From: Noviherbaspirillum aridicola | Lineage (GTDB): Bacteria; Pseudomonadota; Gammaproteobacteria; Burkholderiales; Burkholderiaceae_D | Length of the DNA stretch: 64,000 bases | NCBI RefSeq assembly: GCF_019656455.1 | Contig: NZ_BPMK01000005.1 | Coordinates: forward strand, 37,774-101,773 | Direction: 5' to 3' | Part shown: piece by piece, positions 35,520 to 45,700 of the stretch | How positions within the stretch are numbered: the stretch's first letter is position 1 | How the letters are laid out: each line of letters starts with the position of its first letter | Notes under the pieces: generated by a model | Told to the model about the DNA's origin: nothing | The model's input: only the letters and a program-made list of their open reading frames with translations | The model's database searches: none | Made by a program: the position numbers and the translations under genes

Positions 35520-36022
35520 AGCAGTTCATCCTAGCTCTCCATGACCACCGTGGCGGATATACCGTGTGTATTCGCCGGGTACGAACTGATCAAGCAACTG
35601 ACCGATAGCAAACCAAAGGTGGTCAACGGATCGGGCAGCAGTTTTACTCAGAGCGTGAGACCCACTCACACCATTGCTGCAGCGTCAGGTCCGGTTGCGC
35701 CGCCACCTGCTCGGCCAACTCCGGTTCAAGCCAGGTCGGGCTTGTGCGGCATGTGGTTGCATTGCCGCTCAGGACTAACTACGCCAGCCGCCTTCGGCGC
35801 ACTCGGGCTCGGCAACATACGACTCCTTACCCCAAACCGAAATGCCGCTTCAGCCATCGTCCCGCTTGCTGCCAGCACCCGATCCCTCAAATCTTGCCCG
35901 TATGCCTGTCCTTGGCGCCGCGCCATAATCACCCTCCCGTCATCATAAGCACCTTTCGATTTCCGCAATCCCTGCGGGTTCAAGCACTTCTCGTCGTGGA
36001 CAGCTAGGGGAAAACCGCTCTA
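35517..36022 (-). mobile_element. internally deleted IS630-family element
   Basis: A 506-bp element bounded by imperfect inverted repeats: left TAGAGCAGTTCATCCTAGCT (35517-35536) and right, as reverse complement, TAGAGCGGTTTTCCCCTAGC plus one base (36002-36022). The ends begin with TA, the target duplicated by IS630/Tc1 elements. Inside, on the minus strand, are only the N-terminal and C-terminal parts of a transposase. A full IS630 is about 1.1 kb, so roughly half has been lost. It could be moved only in trans if a full copy exists elsewhere. Confidence 0.78.
35526..35926 (-). pseudogene. IS630 transposase remnant
   Basis: From the ATG at 35926 the minus strand reads 'MARRQGQAYGQDLRDRVLAA', the DNA-binding N-terminus of IS630 transposases. 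After frameshifts it continues as 'LEPELAEQVAAQPDLTLQQW' ending with a stop at 35644-35646. A third frame gives a C-terminal piece 'DHLWFAIGQLLDQFVPGEY' that ends at 35526-35528. The DDE catalytic core between them is absent. Confidence 0.75.
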
Positions 36023-36233
36023 GCGCGCGACCATTGACACAAAGCCAGTAGCGCGGGCCTCCGTACCCGCGCAGAGGCGCGCTCGCAAGGTCCACGAGCA
36101 TTGCAGCTGCCCGCGTAGGATCAGCCCTTAAAGAGACCGTCATCATGCCGCGCGCCGCATCACGCGGTTCATCGCAAGCATCGAGGACCGAGCAACGCAA
36201 TACGGCCGCGTCCCTGAAGACAGCGCGGCAAAG
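36023..36233. other. short intergenic stretch between IS remnant and wzz
   Basis: About 210 bases. A minus-strand frame with some amino-acid texture ('PLRGYGGPRYWLCVNGRAL') runs through it into the IS element, but has no recognisable family or start. It may be the relic of a gene interrupted by the IS. Nothing else is seen. Confidence 0.3.
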
Positions 36234-37088
36234 TTAGGCGTACTTCCGCCAGACATGGCGTAGCAGCAGGCTAAGGATGCCGAAGAACAGACCGAAGGTT
36301 GTCAGTCCAATCAAGGCAATCAGGCGAATCAGTGTCTTGCCGTTGCGCTGCGTATCAATGCCGGAAGTCGCTTCAGTCTGTTTCGTATAAAGGGGACCGA
36401 GCAAGCGTTCGAGATGGAAGATCTCGGTTTGCAGCTCCTTGCTCGTTTCGTTCGTCGCCGCCAGCGCAGACAGCAGAAAGCCGGTGCTACTGGCCGCCGC
36501 TCCGCTGCCGGCCAGTGCACTGTCCGCCTTCTGCGCGAGATCCGCGCGCAGATGATCCAGCTCTTCCAGCCTTTTTCGAGAGTTGGCCAATTGCACTTGG
36601 TAGGACTCAAGCGCGGACTTTGCCAGCTGTTCCTGCTTGCCGCGGATATGTTCGACCACTTTGCGGATGCAACGCTCCGCTTCGTCGCCATCCGTGCTTT
36701 CGTAGTAAATGGTCACGTAGGGCGCATTCTTGTTAACACTCGGCTTGAGCCCGCGCGCCAATGCATCGCGCGGGCGCGCTGCGCCATCGAGTCCGCAGGC
36801 CGCGATGGTTTCACGGCTGTAGTAGCCAGGCAGCTTGAGATTTTCTGCGAGGGTACCCGGCGACTCGACCGGATCCTTCGCCACCAGCGCCATCTGCAGG
36901 GTCGCACTTGCGACGAATTTCGGTTCGATCATGAAGGCAAGCGCCAGCCCCAGTGCCAGGCCCAGCACCGTGGTGCCTGCGATCCAGCGCCATCCGTTCT
37001 TGAGGAAGCGGACGATCTGCGTTAGATGAACTTCGTCCGTGCTGAGGGAAGAAGCCCGCGCGGCAGGGTCCGGGAATTGATTGTGCAT
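36234..37088 (-). CDS. wzz: Wzz-type chain length determinant
   Basis: A 284-residue polysaccharide co-polymerase. One transmembrane segment lies at residues ~34-54, followed by the Pro-containing periplasmic start, a long helical periplasmic domain (residues ~55-250, with 'VEHIRGKQEQLAKSALESYQ' coiled-coil character), and a second transmembrane segment near 254-274 ending in 'RHVWRKYA'. No cytoplasmic kinase domain is present, so it is PCP1-like. It sets O-antigen chain length with Wzy. It is on the opposite strand to the polysaccharide operon. The start at 37088 begins just before the first membrane segment. Confidence 0.85.
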   Translation of the reverse strand: MHNQFPDPAARASSLSTDEVHLTQIVRFLKNGWRWIAGTTVLGLALGLALAFMIEPKFVASATLQMALVAKDPVESPGTLAENLKLPGYYSRETIAACGLDGAARPRDALARGLKPSVNKNAPYVTIYYESTDGDEAERCIRKVVEHIRGKQEQLAKSALESYQVQLANSRKRLEELDHLRADLAQKADSALAGSGAAASSTGFLLSALAATNETSKELQTEIFHLERLLGPLYTKQTEATSGIDTQRNGKTLIRLIALIGLTTFGLFFGILSLLLRHVWRKYA

Positions 37089-37195
37089 GCTTTGAGTTGT
37101 CCAGCGGCTAAGGGGCAGAATTTTCACACAGCCGGCAGTGGCTGTATACATCGGGCAAGGCGGGACGCAAGGCGGCCGCTCTCCGCGGCCAAGTG

Positions 37196-38077
37196 TCAGC
37201 GCGACTCGACGCCGGAATCCGTCACCGTCGACACGTCCCGCTTCCAGCAGTGCGGGCATGACTCCCCCGGCACATACCAAGGCGACAGCTGCTCCCTTGG
37301 CGTCACCACCGCCCGGCAGGCAAAACACTGCTTCGTCTCCGTCGCCTCCAGCTTCGGATTCAACGCGGTCCGGTAGTCGAACACAAAGCAATCCCCGGTG
37401 TAGTGATCGCCGCCGACTTCTTCGAAATACTTCAGAATCCCGCCCTCAAGCTGATAGACGCTGTCGTAGCCCACGTTCTGCATGTGGATCGCCGCTTTCT
37501 CGCAGCGGATGCCGCCGGTGCAAAAGGTGACCACGGTCTTGCCGTCAAAGTCGGGCTTGTGCCGCTGGACCACCTCCGGGAACTCGCTGAATTTCTCGAT
37601 CCGGTAATCCACCGTATTGTTGAACGTACCGACATCGACCTCGAACGCATTGCGGGTATCCATCATCACCACTGGCCGGCCCGAGTCGTCATGGCCCTGG
37701 TCCAGCCAGCGCTTGAGCGTCTTCGGATCCACCGCCGGCGCGCGCCCTTCCTCAGGGCGGATCAGCGGGTTCTTCATCGTGATGATCTCGCGCTTGAGCT
37801 TGACCAGCATTTTGGTGAACGGCTGGCGGTCGGAGTAGCTTTCCTTGACCTCGATGTCCGCAAAGTGTGCATCGCTGCGCAGCCAAGCCAGAAAGCGGTC
37901 AATTGGTTCACGCAGACCCGCGAGAAACAGGTTGATCCCTTCCGGGCTGAGCAGGATCGTGCCTTTCAGGCCGAGCTCTTCACACAGCGCGCGAAATTCG
38001 GCACGTTTCTCGGCGGTGTCGCTGAAGGTGATGAATTTGTAGGCGGCTATGTTGACGTAGGGGGTGGGGGAGGGCAT
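37196..38077 (-). CDS. trhO: tRNA uridine(34) hydroxylase, rhodanese domain
   Basis: A 293-residue protein of the UPF0176/TrhO family. The N-terminal acylphosphatase-like domain ('[21 protein letters not shown]', '[16 protein letters not shown]') is followed by a rhodanese domain with the reactive Cys in '[14 protein letters not shown]' and a C-terminal Cys pair 'CPHC'. TrhO makes 5-hydroxyuridine at tRNA position 34. It lies upstream of wzz on the same strand with a 107-base gap; no functional link is expected. Confidence 0.93.
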   Translation of the reverse strand: MPSPTPYVNIAAYKFITFSDTAEKRAEFRALCEELGLKGTILLSPEGINLFLAGLREPIDRFLAWLRSDAHFADIEVKESYSDRQPFTKMLVKLKREIITMKNPLIRPEEGRAPAVDPKTLKRWLDQGHDDSGRPVVMMDTRNAFEVDVGTFNNTVDYRIEKFSEFPEVVQRHKPDFDGKTVVTFCTGGIRCEKAAIHMQNVGYDSVYQLEGGILKYFEEVGGDHYTGDCFVFDYRTALNPKLEATETKQCFACRAVVTPREQLSPWYVPGESCPHCWKRDVSTVTDSGVESR

Positions 38078-38457
38078 GGGGTTATGCTAAGTCTTTGATT
38101 CTGCGACATTATATACGTCATTCGGCGCCGATGGCGCCGCGTGACTCACTGTCGCCCTGACGCCGGTCCTACACAAAAGGCGCCGTTTGTCTGTCCAGGC
38201 ATCTTACGAATACTGTATTTCACCGCACGTAGCCGTCGTTATACTCAAGAGAAGTTAATATTGCAGCAATTGTTTTCGTTAAATTCCCAGCTTCGACCTG
38301 CGGAGTAACCCAGACGGTAACTCTCGGCTATTCTGTAATGCGACGAAACGGCCTTTGCACCCGCAAGCGGGGACGGTAATCTTCTTTCCTAGAGAGCGCG
38401 TTCAAGTTGCCGTAAGGGCAATTAAGGCATGCGACTGCATGGCAAGAAAGGCATGGA
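38078..38457. other. divergent intergenic region trhO / rfbB
   Basis: About 380 bases without a gene. It holds the putative trhO promoter (listed separately) and, towards rfbB, a -10-like TATACT at 38240-38245 without a convincing -35. If that box is used, rfbB has a ~200-base leader. Base composition is lower in GC than the flanking genes. Confidence 0.45.
38108..38139 (-). promoter_or_regulatory. possible trhO promoter with palindrome
   Basis: On the minus strand a perfect -10 TATAAT (plus 38108-38113) sits about 31 bases before the trhO start. A 17-base palindrome CGGCGCC-GAT-GGCGCCG (38123-38139) covers the region just upstream, where the -35 would lie. The -35 itself is poor. Could be a regulated promoter or a chance GC hairpin. 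Confidence 0.35.
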
Positions 38458-39519
38458 ATGACAATTCTGGTAACCGGTTGCGCCGGTTTCATCGGTAGCA
38501 ATTTCGTCCACGGCTGGCTGGCCGCGCACGACGAACCTGTCATCAATCTGGACAAGCTCACGTACGCAGGCAACCTGTCCAACCTCGCAAGGGTGCAGGA
38601 TGACAAACGCCATATCTTCGTTAAGGGCGATATCGGCGACCGCGAACTCGTCGGCAGGCTTCTCTCAGAACACCAGCCACGTGCCGTGCTGAATTTCGCG
38701 GCGGAGTCGCATGTCGACCGGTCCATCCTTGGTCCAGGCGAATTCATTCAGACCAATGTGGTAGGCACCTTCAATCTGCTTGAGGTCGTTCGCGCTTACT
38801 GGTCGGAGCTTCCCGAGGAGCGTAAGGCAGGGTTTCGCTTCCTGCACGTGTCCACCGATGAAGTCTATGGGACGCTGGAAGACACCGACCCGCCATTTGC
38901 CGAGACCAACGCCTACCAGCCCAATAGTCCATACTCGGCGAGCAAGGCCGCATCCGACCATCTGGTGAGGGCATGGCATCATACCTACGGCTTGCCGGTG
39001 CTCACCACCAACTGCAGTAACAACTACGGTCCCTACCACTTCCCGGAGAAGTTGATCCCGCTGGTCATCATCAATGCGCTGAACGGAAAACCGCTGCCGA
39101 TCTATGGTGATGGCATGCAGATCCGTGACTGGCTTTACGTGGAGGACCATTGCAGCGCGATCAGGCGTGTGCTCGAAGCCGGCCAGCTCGGTGAGACGTA
39201 CAACATCGGTGGCTGGAACGAGAAAGCCAATATCGATGTCGTGCGCACGCTCTGCGCCATTCTTGATGAACTCAAGCCGCGAGATGACGGACGCTCCTAC
39301 GCGGAGCAGATCACTTACGTCAAGGACAGGCCCGGGCACGACCGACGTTACGCTATCGATGCACGCAAGATTGAACGCGAGCTTGGATGGAAGCCTGCCG
39401 AGACCTTTGAGACGGGCGTCCGCAAGACCGTGAAGTGGTACCTCGCCAACCAGGAATGGGTGAGCAATGTTCAGTCCGGTACGTATCGTGACTGGATCAG
39501 CAAGAACTACGCGCTATAG
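38458..39519 (+). CDS. rfbB: dTDP-glucose 4,6-dehydratase
   Basis: A 353-residue extended SDR. Seen: '[16 protein letters not shown]' at the N-terminus, '[12 protein letters not shown]', 'HVSTDEVYG' with the catalytic Thr-Asp-Glu, and '[14 protein letters not shown]' with the YxxxK pair, then '[17 protein letters not shown]'. It converts dTDP-glucose to the 4-keto-6-deoxy intermediate, step 2 of dTDP-L-rhamnose synthesis. First gene of rfbBDAC, followed 6 bases later by rfbD. Confidence 0.96.
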   Translation: MTILVTGCAGFIGSNFVHGWLAAHDEPVINLDKLTYAGNLSNLARVQDDKRHIFVKGDIGDRELVGRLLSEHQPRAVLNFAAESHVDRSILGPGEFIQTNVVGTFNLLEVVRAYWSELPEERKAGFRFLHVSTDEVYGTLEDTDPPFAETNAYQPNSPYSASKAASDHLVRAWHHTYGLPVLTTNCSNNYGPYHFPEKLIPLVIINALNGKPLPIYGDGMQIRDWLYVEDHCSAIRRVLEAGQLGETYNIGGWNEKANIDVVRTLCAILDELKPRDDGRSYAEQITYVKDRPGHDRRYAIDARKIERELGWKPAETFETGVRKTVKWYLANQEWVSNVQSGTYRDWISKNYAL

Positions 39520-39524
39520 CCCAG

Positions 39525-40418
39525 ATGAAAATTCTTTTATTCGGCAAAGGCGGCCAAGTAGGGTGGGAACTGCAGCGGTCTCTGGCCCCGCTGGGCGAGG
39601 TCGTCGCGATGGGAACGGCCGAAGCGGATTTCGAGCAACCTGAAGAACTATCAGCGCTCGTCAGGCGAACCGCACCCGACGTCATCGTCAATGCGGCAGC
39701 TTATACGGCAGTCGATAAGGCCGAATCCGAGGCTGCCAGGGCATACCTGATCAATACCGAAGCGGTAGGTGCGCTGGCTGAAGAGACGGCGCGCCTTGGC
39801 GGTTGGCTGATCCATTATTCCACCGACTATGTCTTCAACGGCGAAAAGCCGGACCCGTATCAGGAAGACGACCTCCCCGGCCCGTTGTCGGTATACGGCA
39901 AGTCCAAGCTCGCGGGAGAAGAACTTATCCGGAAATCAGGTGCTCAGCATCTGATCTTCCGGACGAGCTGGGTATTCGCCGCCAGAGGCGGCAATTTCGC
40001 CAAGACCATGTTGAAGCTGGCACGCGAAAGAGATGAACTGCGTGTGGTGGCCGACCAGTACGGTGCCCCGACCAGTGCAGAGCTGATAGCCGATGTGAGC
40101 GCACTGGCACTTCACCGTGTGTCCAAGGCCAGCGGCAGCGACAATGATTTCTCCGGAACTTATCACCTTGCCGCCGCCGGCGTCACCAGTTGGCATGGCT
40201 ACGCAAGCTTCATCCTCGAAGTGGCCCGGTCGCGCGGCATTGACCTCAGAGTCAAACCGGAACAGGTGCAGGCAATCCCCGCGAGCGCTTATCCAGTGCC
40301 AGCTCCTCGCCCACGGAATTCGCAATTGAATACAGCTCGTCTGCGTGATACTTTTGGCGTGTACCTGCCGGATTGGCGGTACCACGTGCGGCGAATGATG
40401 GATGAGATCACCTTGTAA
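39525..40418 (+). CDS. rfbD: dTDP-4-dehydrorhamnose reductase
   Basis: A 297-residue SDR. '[17 protein letters not shown]' is the nucleotide-binding start, '[15 protein letters not shown]' and '[10 protein letters not shown]' surround the active site, and '[10 protein letters not shown]' supplies the Tyr-Lys pair. It reduces the 4-keto group in the last step to dTDP-L-rhamnose. Second gene of the rhamnose operon. Confidence 0.95.
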   Translation: MKILLFGKGGQVGWELQRSLAPLGEVVAMGTAEADFEQPEELSALVRRTAPDVIVNAAAYTAVDKAESEAARAYLINTEAVGALAEETARLGGWLIHYSTDYVFNGEKPDPYQEDDLPGPLSVYGKSKLAGEELIRKSGAQHLIFRTSWVFAARGGNFAKTMLKLARERDELRVVADQYGAPTSAELIADVSALALHRVSKASGSDNDFSGTYHLAAAGVTSWHGYASFILEVARSRGIDLRVKPEQVQAIPASAYPVPAPRPRNSQLNTARLRDTFGVYLPDWRYHVRRMMDEITL

Positions 40419-40425
40419 GGCGCAT

Positions 40426-41304
40426 ATGAAACGCAAAGGCATTATCCTCGCCGGCGGCTCCGGCACCCGTCTCTATCCGGCCACCATGGCTGTCTCCAAG
40501 CAGCTGCTGCCAGTATTCGACAAGCCAATGATTTATTACCCGCTGAGCACCCTGATGCTGGCGGGGATTCGCGACATCCTCATCATCTCCACACCACAGG
40601 ACACGCCCCGTTTTGAGCAGATGCTGGGCGACGGGGCACACTGGGGACTGAATCTTTCGTACGCAGTGCAATCTTCTCCAGACGGCCTTGCTCAGGCATT
40701 TCTAATCGGAGAATCCTTCCTCGGTAACGATCCATCCGCGATGGTTTTGGGTGACAACATCTTCTACGGGCACGACCTCCCGCAGCTGCTTGCTCAGGCA
40801 GCGACACGCGATGCGGGCGCAACAGTATTCGCCTATCACGTTAATGATCCTGACCGCTATGGCGTGGTGGAGTTTGAGGGTGGCCGCGCAATCAGCCTGG
40901 AAGAAAAGCCTGCCAGTCCCAAGTCGAACTACGCGGTCACAGGGCTCTATTTCTACGATAACCAGGTCGTGTCGCTCGCCAAGTCGCTCAAGCCATCCAA
41001 GCGCGGCGAACTGGAGATCACCGACCTGAATTGCCTGTACATGAAGCAACGGCAATTGTCGGTGGAGATCATGGGGCGGGGATATGCCTGGCTCGACACG
41101 GGCACCCACGAGTCGCTTCTGGAAGCCAGTCAGTTCATTGCGACACTCGAGGCAAGGCAAGGACTGAAGGTGGCCTGTCCGGAGGAGATCGCATACCGAC
41201 AAAAATGGATCGATGCGGTACAGCTGGAGAAGCTTGCGACTAAGCTGGCCAAGAATGGATATGGGAAGTACTTGATTCGGCTGTTGACCGAACAGATCTA
41301 CTGA
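40426..41304 (+). CDS. rfbA: glucose-1-phosphate thymidylyltransferase
   Basis: A 292-residue nucleotidyltransferase. '[21 protein letters not shown]' region carries the phosphate-binding Gly-rich loop and Arg; 'VLGDNIFYG' binds metal and sugar; '[19 protein letters not shown]' is typical of RmlA. First enzyme of the dTDP-rhamnose pathway. ATG 40426 is used; the 8 codons upstream in frame overlap rfbD. Normal family length. Confidence 0.96.
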   Translation: MKRKGIILAGGSGTRLYPATMAVSKQLLPVFDKPMIYYPLSTLMLAGIRDILIISTPQDTPRFEQMLGDGAHWGLNLSYAVQSSPDGLAQAFLIGESFLGNDPSAMVLGDNIFYGHDLPQLLAQAATRDAGATVFAYHVNDPDRYGVVEFEGGRAISLEEKPASPKSNYAVTGLYFYDNQVVSLAKSLKPSKRGELEITDLNCLYMKQRQLSVEIMGRGYAWLDTGTHESLLEASQFIATLEARQGLKVACPEEIAYRQKWIDAVQLEKLATKLAKNGYGKYLIRLLTEQIY

Positions 41305-41421
41305 TCAGCCGGACCAGCGAGTTCAAGTCTGGCGTTCAACCTCAGGCTTTCATCCGGAATGCACTTGGTTCTCACGCTGTTCCAGACCAGGGCACTCCTT
41401 CAATATCAAGGCAACAGCAAC

Positions 41422-41964
41422 ATGAACGTAGTCACCACTTCCATCCCAGATGTCCTGATCCTGGAACCCAAGGTATTCGGCGACGCGCGAGGCTTTTTTT
41501 TTGAAAGCTTCAACCAGCGCATCTTCGAACAGGCGGTCGGCGCCAAAGTCAGTTTTGTGCAAGACAACCACAGCCGTTCCGCAAAGGGCGTGCTCCGCGG
41601 ACTGCACTATCAGACCCAGCAGGCGCAGGGGAAGCTGGTCCGTGTTGCGCGAGGCCGCGTATTCGACGTCACTGTCGACATCCGGCGCGGCTCACCCACC
41701 TTTGGAAAGTGGGTGGGGGTCGAGCTGTCCGAAGACAATCATCGGCAGTTATGGATACCGGCCGGGCTGGCACATGGCTTTGTGGTGCTGAGCGAGTCGG
41801 CGGATTTCCTGTACAAGACCACCGACTACTACGCGCCGGAATTCGAACGCTCGATTCGCTGGGACGATCCGGACCTGGCAATCGAGTGGCCGATCGACTC
41901 GCCGCCGACGCTGTCGAAAAAGGATGCAGAGGCCGGGAGTTTTGCTGAACTGACTAAGATTTGA
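41422..41964 (+). CDS. rfbC: dTDP-4-dehydrorhamnose 3,5-epimerase
   Basis: A 180-residue cupin. Seen: 'GDARGFFFESFNQRIFEQ', the catalytic His in 'GVLRGLHYQ', 'VARGRVFDVTVDIRRGSPTFGKW', and 'WIPAGLAHGFVVLSE'. It inverts C3 and C5 of the 4-keto sugar. Start ATG 41422 is used; an upstream ATG at 41359 would add 21 residues not found in the family. Last gene of the rfb operon; a repeat-rich region follows. Confidence 0.94.
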   Translation: MNVVTTSIPDVLILEPKVFGDARGFFFESFNQRIFEQAVGAKVSFVQDNHSRSAKGVLRGLHYQTQQAQGKLVRVARGRVFDVTVDIRRGSPTFGKWVGVELSEDNHRQLWIPAGLAHGFVVLSESADFLYKTTDYYAPEFERSIRWDDPDLAIEWPIDSPPTLSKKDAEAGSFAELTKI

Positions 41965-42059
41965 TCGTTCCAGGAATGAAAATCTTTTGTGACGTCAGGC
42001 TTGGCGCGACTGCTGTTGTTGGATGCAGTTCTGCCGTTTTATGCAGGTGTTAAGGGGGC

Positions 42060-42615
42060 TTCATGGCGGAGTGTATCGTGAGGTGTTGCGCGCTGAAGGT
42101 CTTGCGACCTCCACTGGGCCGCCACGGAGGCCGGCCCTACTTGGGCTGAGGTGGTCGTACGGGGGAATTGATGTATAGGTCGCGCCGGGCGACGCAGGTT
42201 GTGCAACCTCCGCGGGGCCGGCGTGGAAGCGAGCCCTCCTCAAGCTGATTCGGTAGGGCCGGCGTCCCTGCCGGCCTAAACGACGGTGGTCCGGAGAAGA
42301 GTTGATTTGCAGGCTGCGCGGCGACGCAGGTTTTGCAACCTCCGCTGGGCCGGCACGGAGGCCGGCCCTACTTGGGCTGAGGTGGTCTTGCGGGGGGGGG
42401 GGGATTGATGTATAGGTCGCGCTGCGCGACGCAGGTTGTGCAACCTCCGCGGGGGAGCGGTGTGGAAGCGAGCCCTCTTCAAGCTGATTCGGTAGGGCCG
42501 GCGTCCCTGCCAGCCTAAACGACGGTAGTCCGAAGAACGGTTGATTTGCAGGCCGCGCGCCAGCGGAGGTTTTGCGAGCTGCGCCAGGCCGGCACGGAGG
42601 CCGGCCCTACTTGAT
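42060..42615. repeat. dispersed GC-palindrome repeat, tandem array 1
   Basis: Two near-identical tandem units of about 239 bp plus a partial third unit (for example 'CAAGCTGATT' at 42241 and 42480). Each contains palindromes built on GCCGGC arms with a 6-base loop, such as GCCGGCACGGAGGCCGGC (near 42355) and GCCGGCGTCCCTGCCGGC (near 42258). A run of 12 G is at 42392-42403. It fills most of the rfbC-dnaE gap. ORFs drawn through it are artefacts. Confidence 0.8.
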
Positions 42616-42734
42616 CGCCGAGCAACTAACAGGGAACCCCGCCCTCCGCAAGCCCTGTTGCCGGCACCACGCGCCCCCGCCCATTTTGCTTGCCGCAATC
42701 ACCATCCCCCTGGCCCGGCTTGTAAAATACGCCG

Positions 42735-45700
42735 ATGACCACCCCGCAATTCACCCACCTCCGTCTCCACACTGAATACTCCATCGTCGACGGCCTCGTC
42801 CGTATCGACGACGTCGTCAAGGCCGCCGCCAAGGACGGCCAGGCGGCGATGGCCATTACCGATCTGGGCAACCTGTTCGGCATGGTCAAGTTCTACAAGG
42901 CCGCGCGCGGCAAGGGCGTCAAGCCGATCGCCGGCTGCGATGTCTGGATCAGCAACGACGACGACCGCGACAAGCCCTCGCGCCTGCTCTTGCTTTGCAA
43001 GAATCGCAACGGCTACCTGCAGCTGTGCGAACTGCTGTCCAAAGCCTGGCTGACCAACGTCCATCGCGGGCGCGCCGAGATCCGCACGGAGTGGCTGGAA
43101 AACGGCGCGTCGAGCGACCTCATCGCGTTGTCGGGCGCTCACTTCGGCGATGTCGGGCAGGCCATCGACAACGGCAACCCTGCCGCCGCCGAACGCTGCG
43201 CCCGCCGCTGGGCGGATATCTTCCCCAACCGCTATTACCTCGAGGTGCAGCGCTACGGCCAGCCCAACATGGACCAGCAGGTCCGGCAAACCGTCGCCCT
43301 CGCTACCAGGCTGCAGCTGCCGGTAGTGGCCACCCACCCGATCCAGTTCCAGAGCAGGGAAGAATTCATCGCGCACGAAGCGCGCACCTGCATCGCCGAG
43401 GGCGAGATCCTCGCCAACCCGCGCCGCGCGAAGCGCTTCAACGAGCAACAGTGTTTCCGCACCCAGGCCGAAATGGCCGAGGTCTTCGCCGACATGCCCG
43501 GCGCGCTGCAAAACTCCGTGGAGATCGCCAAGCGCTGCAACCTGCAGCTGGAACTCGGCAAGCCCAAGCTGCCGCTGTTCCCGACGCCCGACGGCGTGTC
43601 GCTCGACCAGTTCCTCGTGATCCAGGCCAAGGCCGGCCTCGAGGAAAGGCTGGTGCAGCTCTTCCCCGATGAAGCCAGGCGCGAAGCGCAGCGTCCGCGC
43701 TATGAAGAGCGGCTCAAGTTCGAGACCGACACCATCATCAAGATGGGCTTTCCGGGCTACTTCCTGATCGTGGCGGACTTCATCCAGTGGGGCAAGAACA
43801 ACGGCGTGCCGGTCGGACCGGGCCGAGGTTCCGGCGCCGGCTCGCTGGTCGCCTATGCGCTCAAGATCACCGACCTCGATCCGCTGGAATACAACCTGCT
43901 GTTCGAACGCTTCCTGAACCCGGAACGCGTCTCGATGCCCGACTTCGACATCGACTTCTGCCAGGAGAACCGCGACCGCGTCATCCAGTACGTGAAGGAC
44001 CGCTACGGCCGCGACGCGGTGTCGCAGATCGCAACCTTCGGTACCATGGCCGCCAAGGGCGCGGTGCGCGACGTCGGCCGCGTGCTCGACATGGGCTACA
44101 ACTTCTGCGACGGCATCTCCAAGCTGATCCCGTTCAAGCCCGGCAAGCTGGTCACCATCGCCGACGCCATCGAGGAAGAACCGCTGCTCAAGGAGCGGAT
44201 GGAAAAGGAAGAAGAGGTCAAGCAGGTGCTCGACCTCGCCCAGCAGGTGGAAGGCATCACCCGCAGCATCGGCATGCACGCCGGCGGCGTGCTGATCGCG
44301 CCCGGCAAGCTGACTGACTTCTGTCCGCTCTACACCCAGGGCGGCGACGCCGGCGTGGTCTCGCAGTACGACAAGGACGACGTCGAAGCCGTCGGCCTGG
44401 TGAAGTTCGACTTCCTGGGCCTGACCACGCTCACCATCCTCGACCGCGCGGTCAACTACATCAAGCAGCTTGACCCGGCCATGGCCGCCTTCGACCTCGC
44501 CAAGCTGCCGCTCAACGACAAGGCTTCCTACGAGCTTCTCACCAAGGCCAGAACGGTCGCGGTGTTCCAGCTTGAAAGCCGCGGCATGCAGGGCATGCTC
44601 AAGGATGCGCGTCCCGACCGCTTCGAGGACATCATCGCGCTGGTCGCGCTCTACCGTCCCGGCCCAATGGACCTTATCCCGGACTTCTGCCGGCGCAAGC
44701 ACGGCGAGAAGTTCGACTATCCGGACCCGCGTACCGAAGGCATCCTGTCCGAGACCTACGGCATCATGGTCTACCAGGAACAGGTCATGCAGATGGCGCA
44801 GGTCATCGGCGGCTACTCGCTCGGCGGCGCCGACCTGCTGCGCCGCGCGATGGGCAAGAAGAAGCCGGAAGAGATGGCGCAGCACCGCCTGCTGTTCCGC
44901 GAGGGCGCCGCCAAGAACGGCCTGTCCCAGGAAAAGGCCGACGAGATCTTCGACCTGATGGAGAAGTTCGCCGGCTACGGCTTCAACAAGTCGCACGCCG
45001 CCGCCTACGCGCTGCTGTCGTACCACACCGCCTACCTCAAAGCGCATCACCCGGCAGCCTTCATGGCAGCCAACATGTCGCTGGCGATGGACGACACCGA
45101 CAAGATCAAGATCCTGGTCGAGGACGCCGAAGACGTCTGCAAGCTGCAGATGCTCCCGCCGGACATCAACCAGTCCGACTACCGCTTCATCCCGGTCGGC
45201 GCGCCGGGCAAGAAGGCCACGCAGATCCGCTACGGCCTCGGCGCCGTCAAGGGCTCCGGCCAGTCCGCGATCGAAGCCATCATCGCCGCCCGCAACTCGG
45301 GCGGTCCCTTCCGCGACCTGTTCGACTTCGTCCGCCGCGTCGACAAGAAGCAGATCAACCGCCGCACGATCGAAGCACTGATCCGCGCCGGCGCGATGGA
45401 TTGCTTCGGCGTCGACCGCGGCATCCTGATCGCCTCCGTCAACCTCGCAATGGAATACGCCGAGCAGGCCGAAGCCTCCGCCAACCAGGTCAGCCTCTTC
45501 GGCGAGGGCGGCGTCATGGAAGCGCCGAAGGAATACGTCAAGGCCGAGCCCTGGAGCGACAAGCAGCGCCTGACCGAGGAAAAGGCCGCGCTCGGCTTCT
45601 ACCTGTCCGGCCATCTGTTCAATGCCTACGCGGACGAGGTGCGCAGGTTCGTCAAGACCAAGCTGTCCAGCCTCGACCCGTCCCGTGACGCGCGGCTGAT

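Noticed and set aside
35541..35948. 135-codon plus-strand ORF in the IS region
   Set aside because: It is antisense to the transposase remnant and has no start signals or family.
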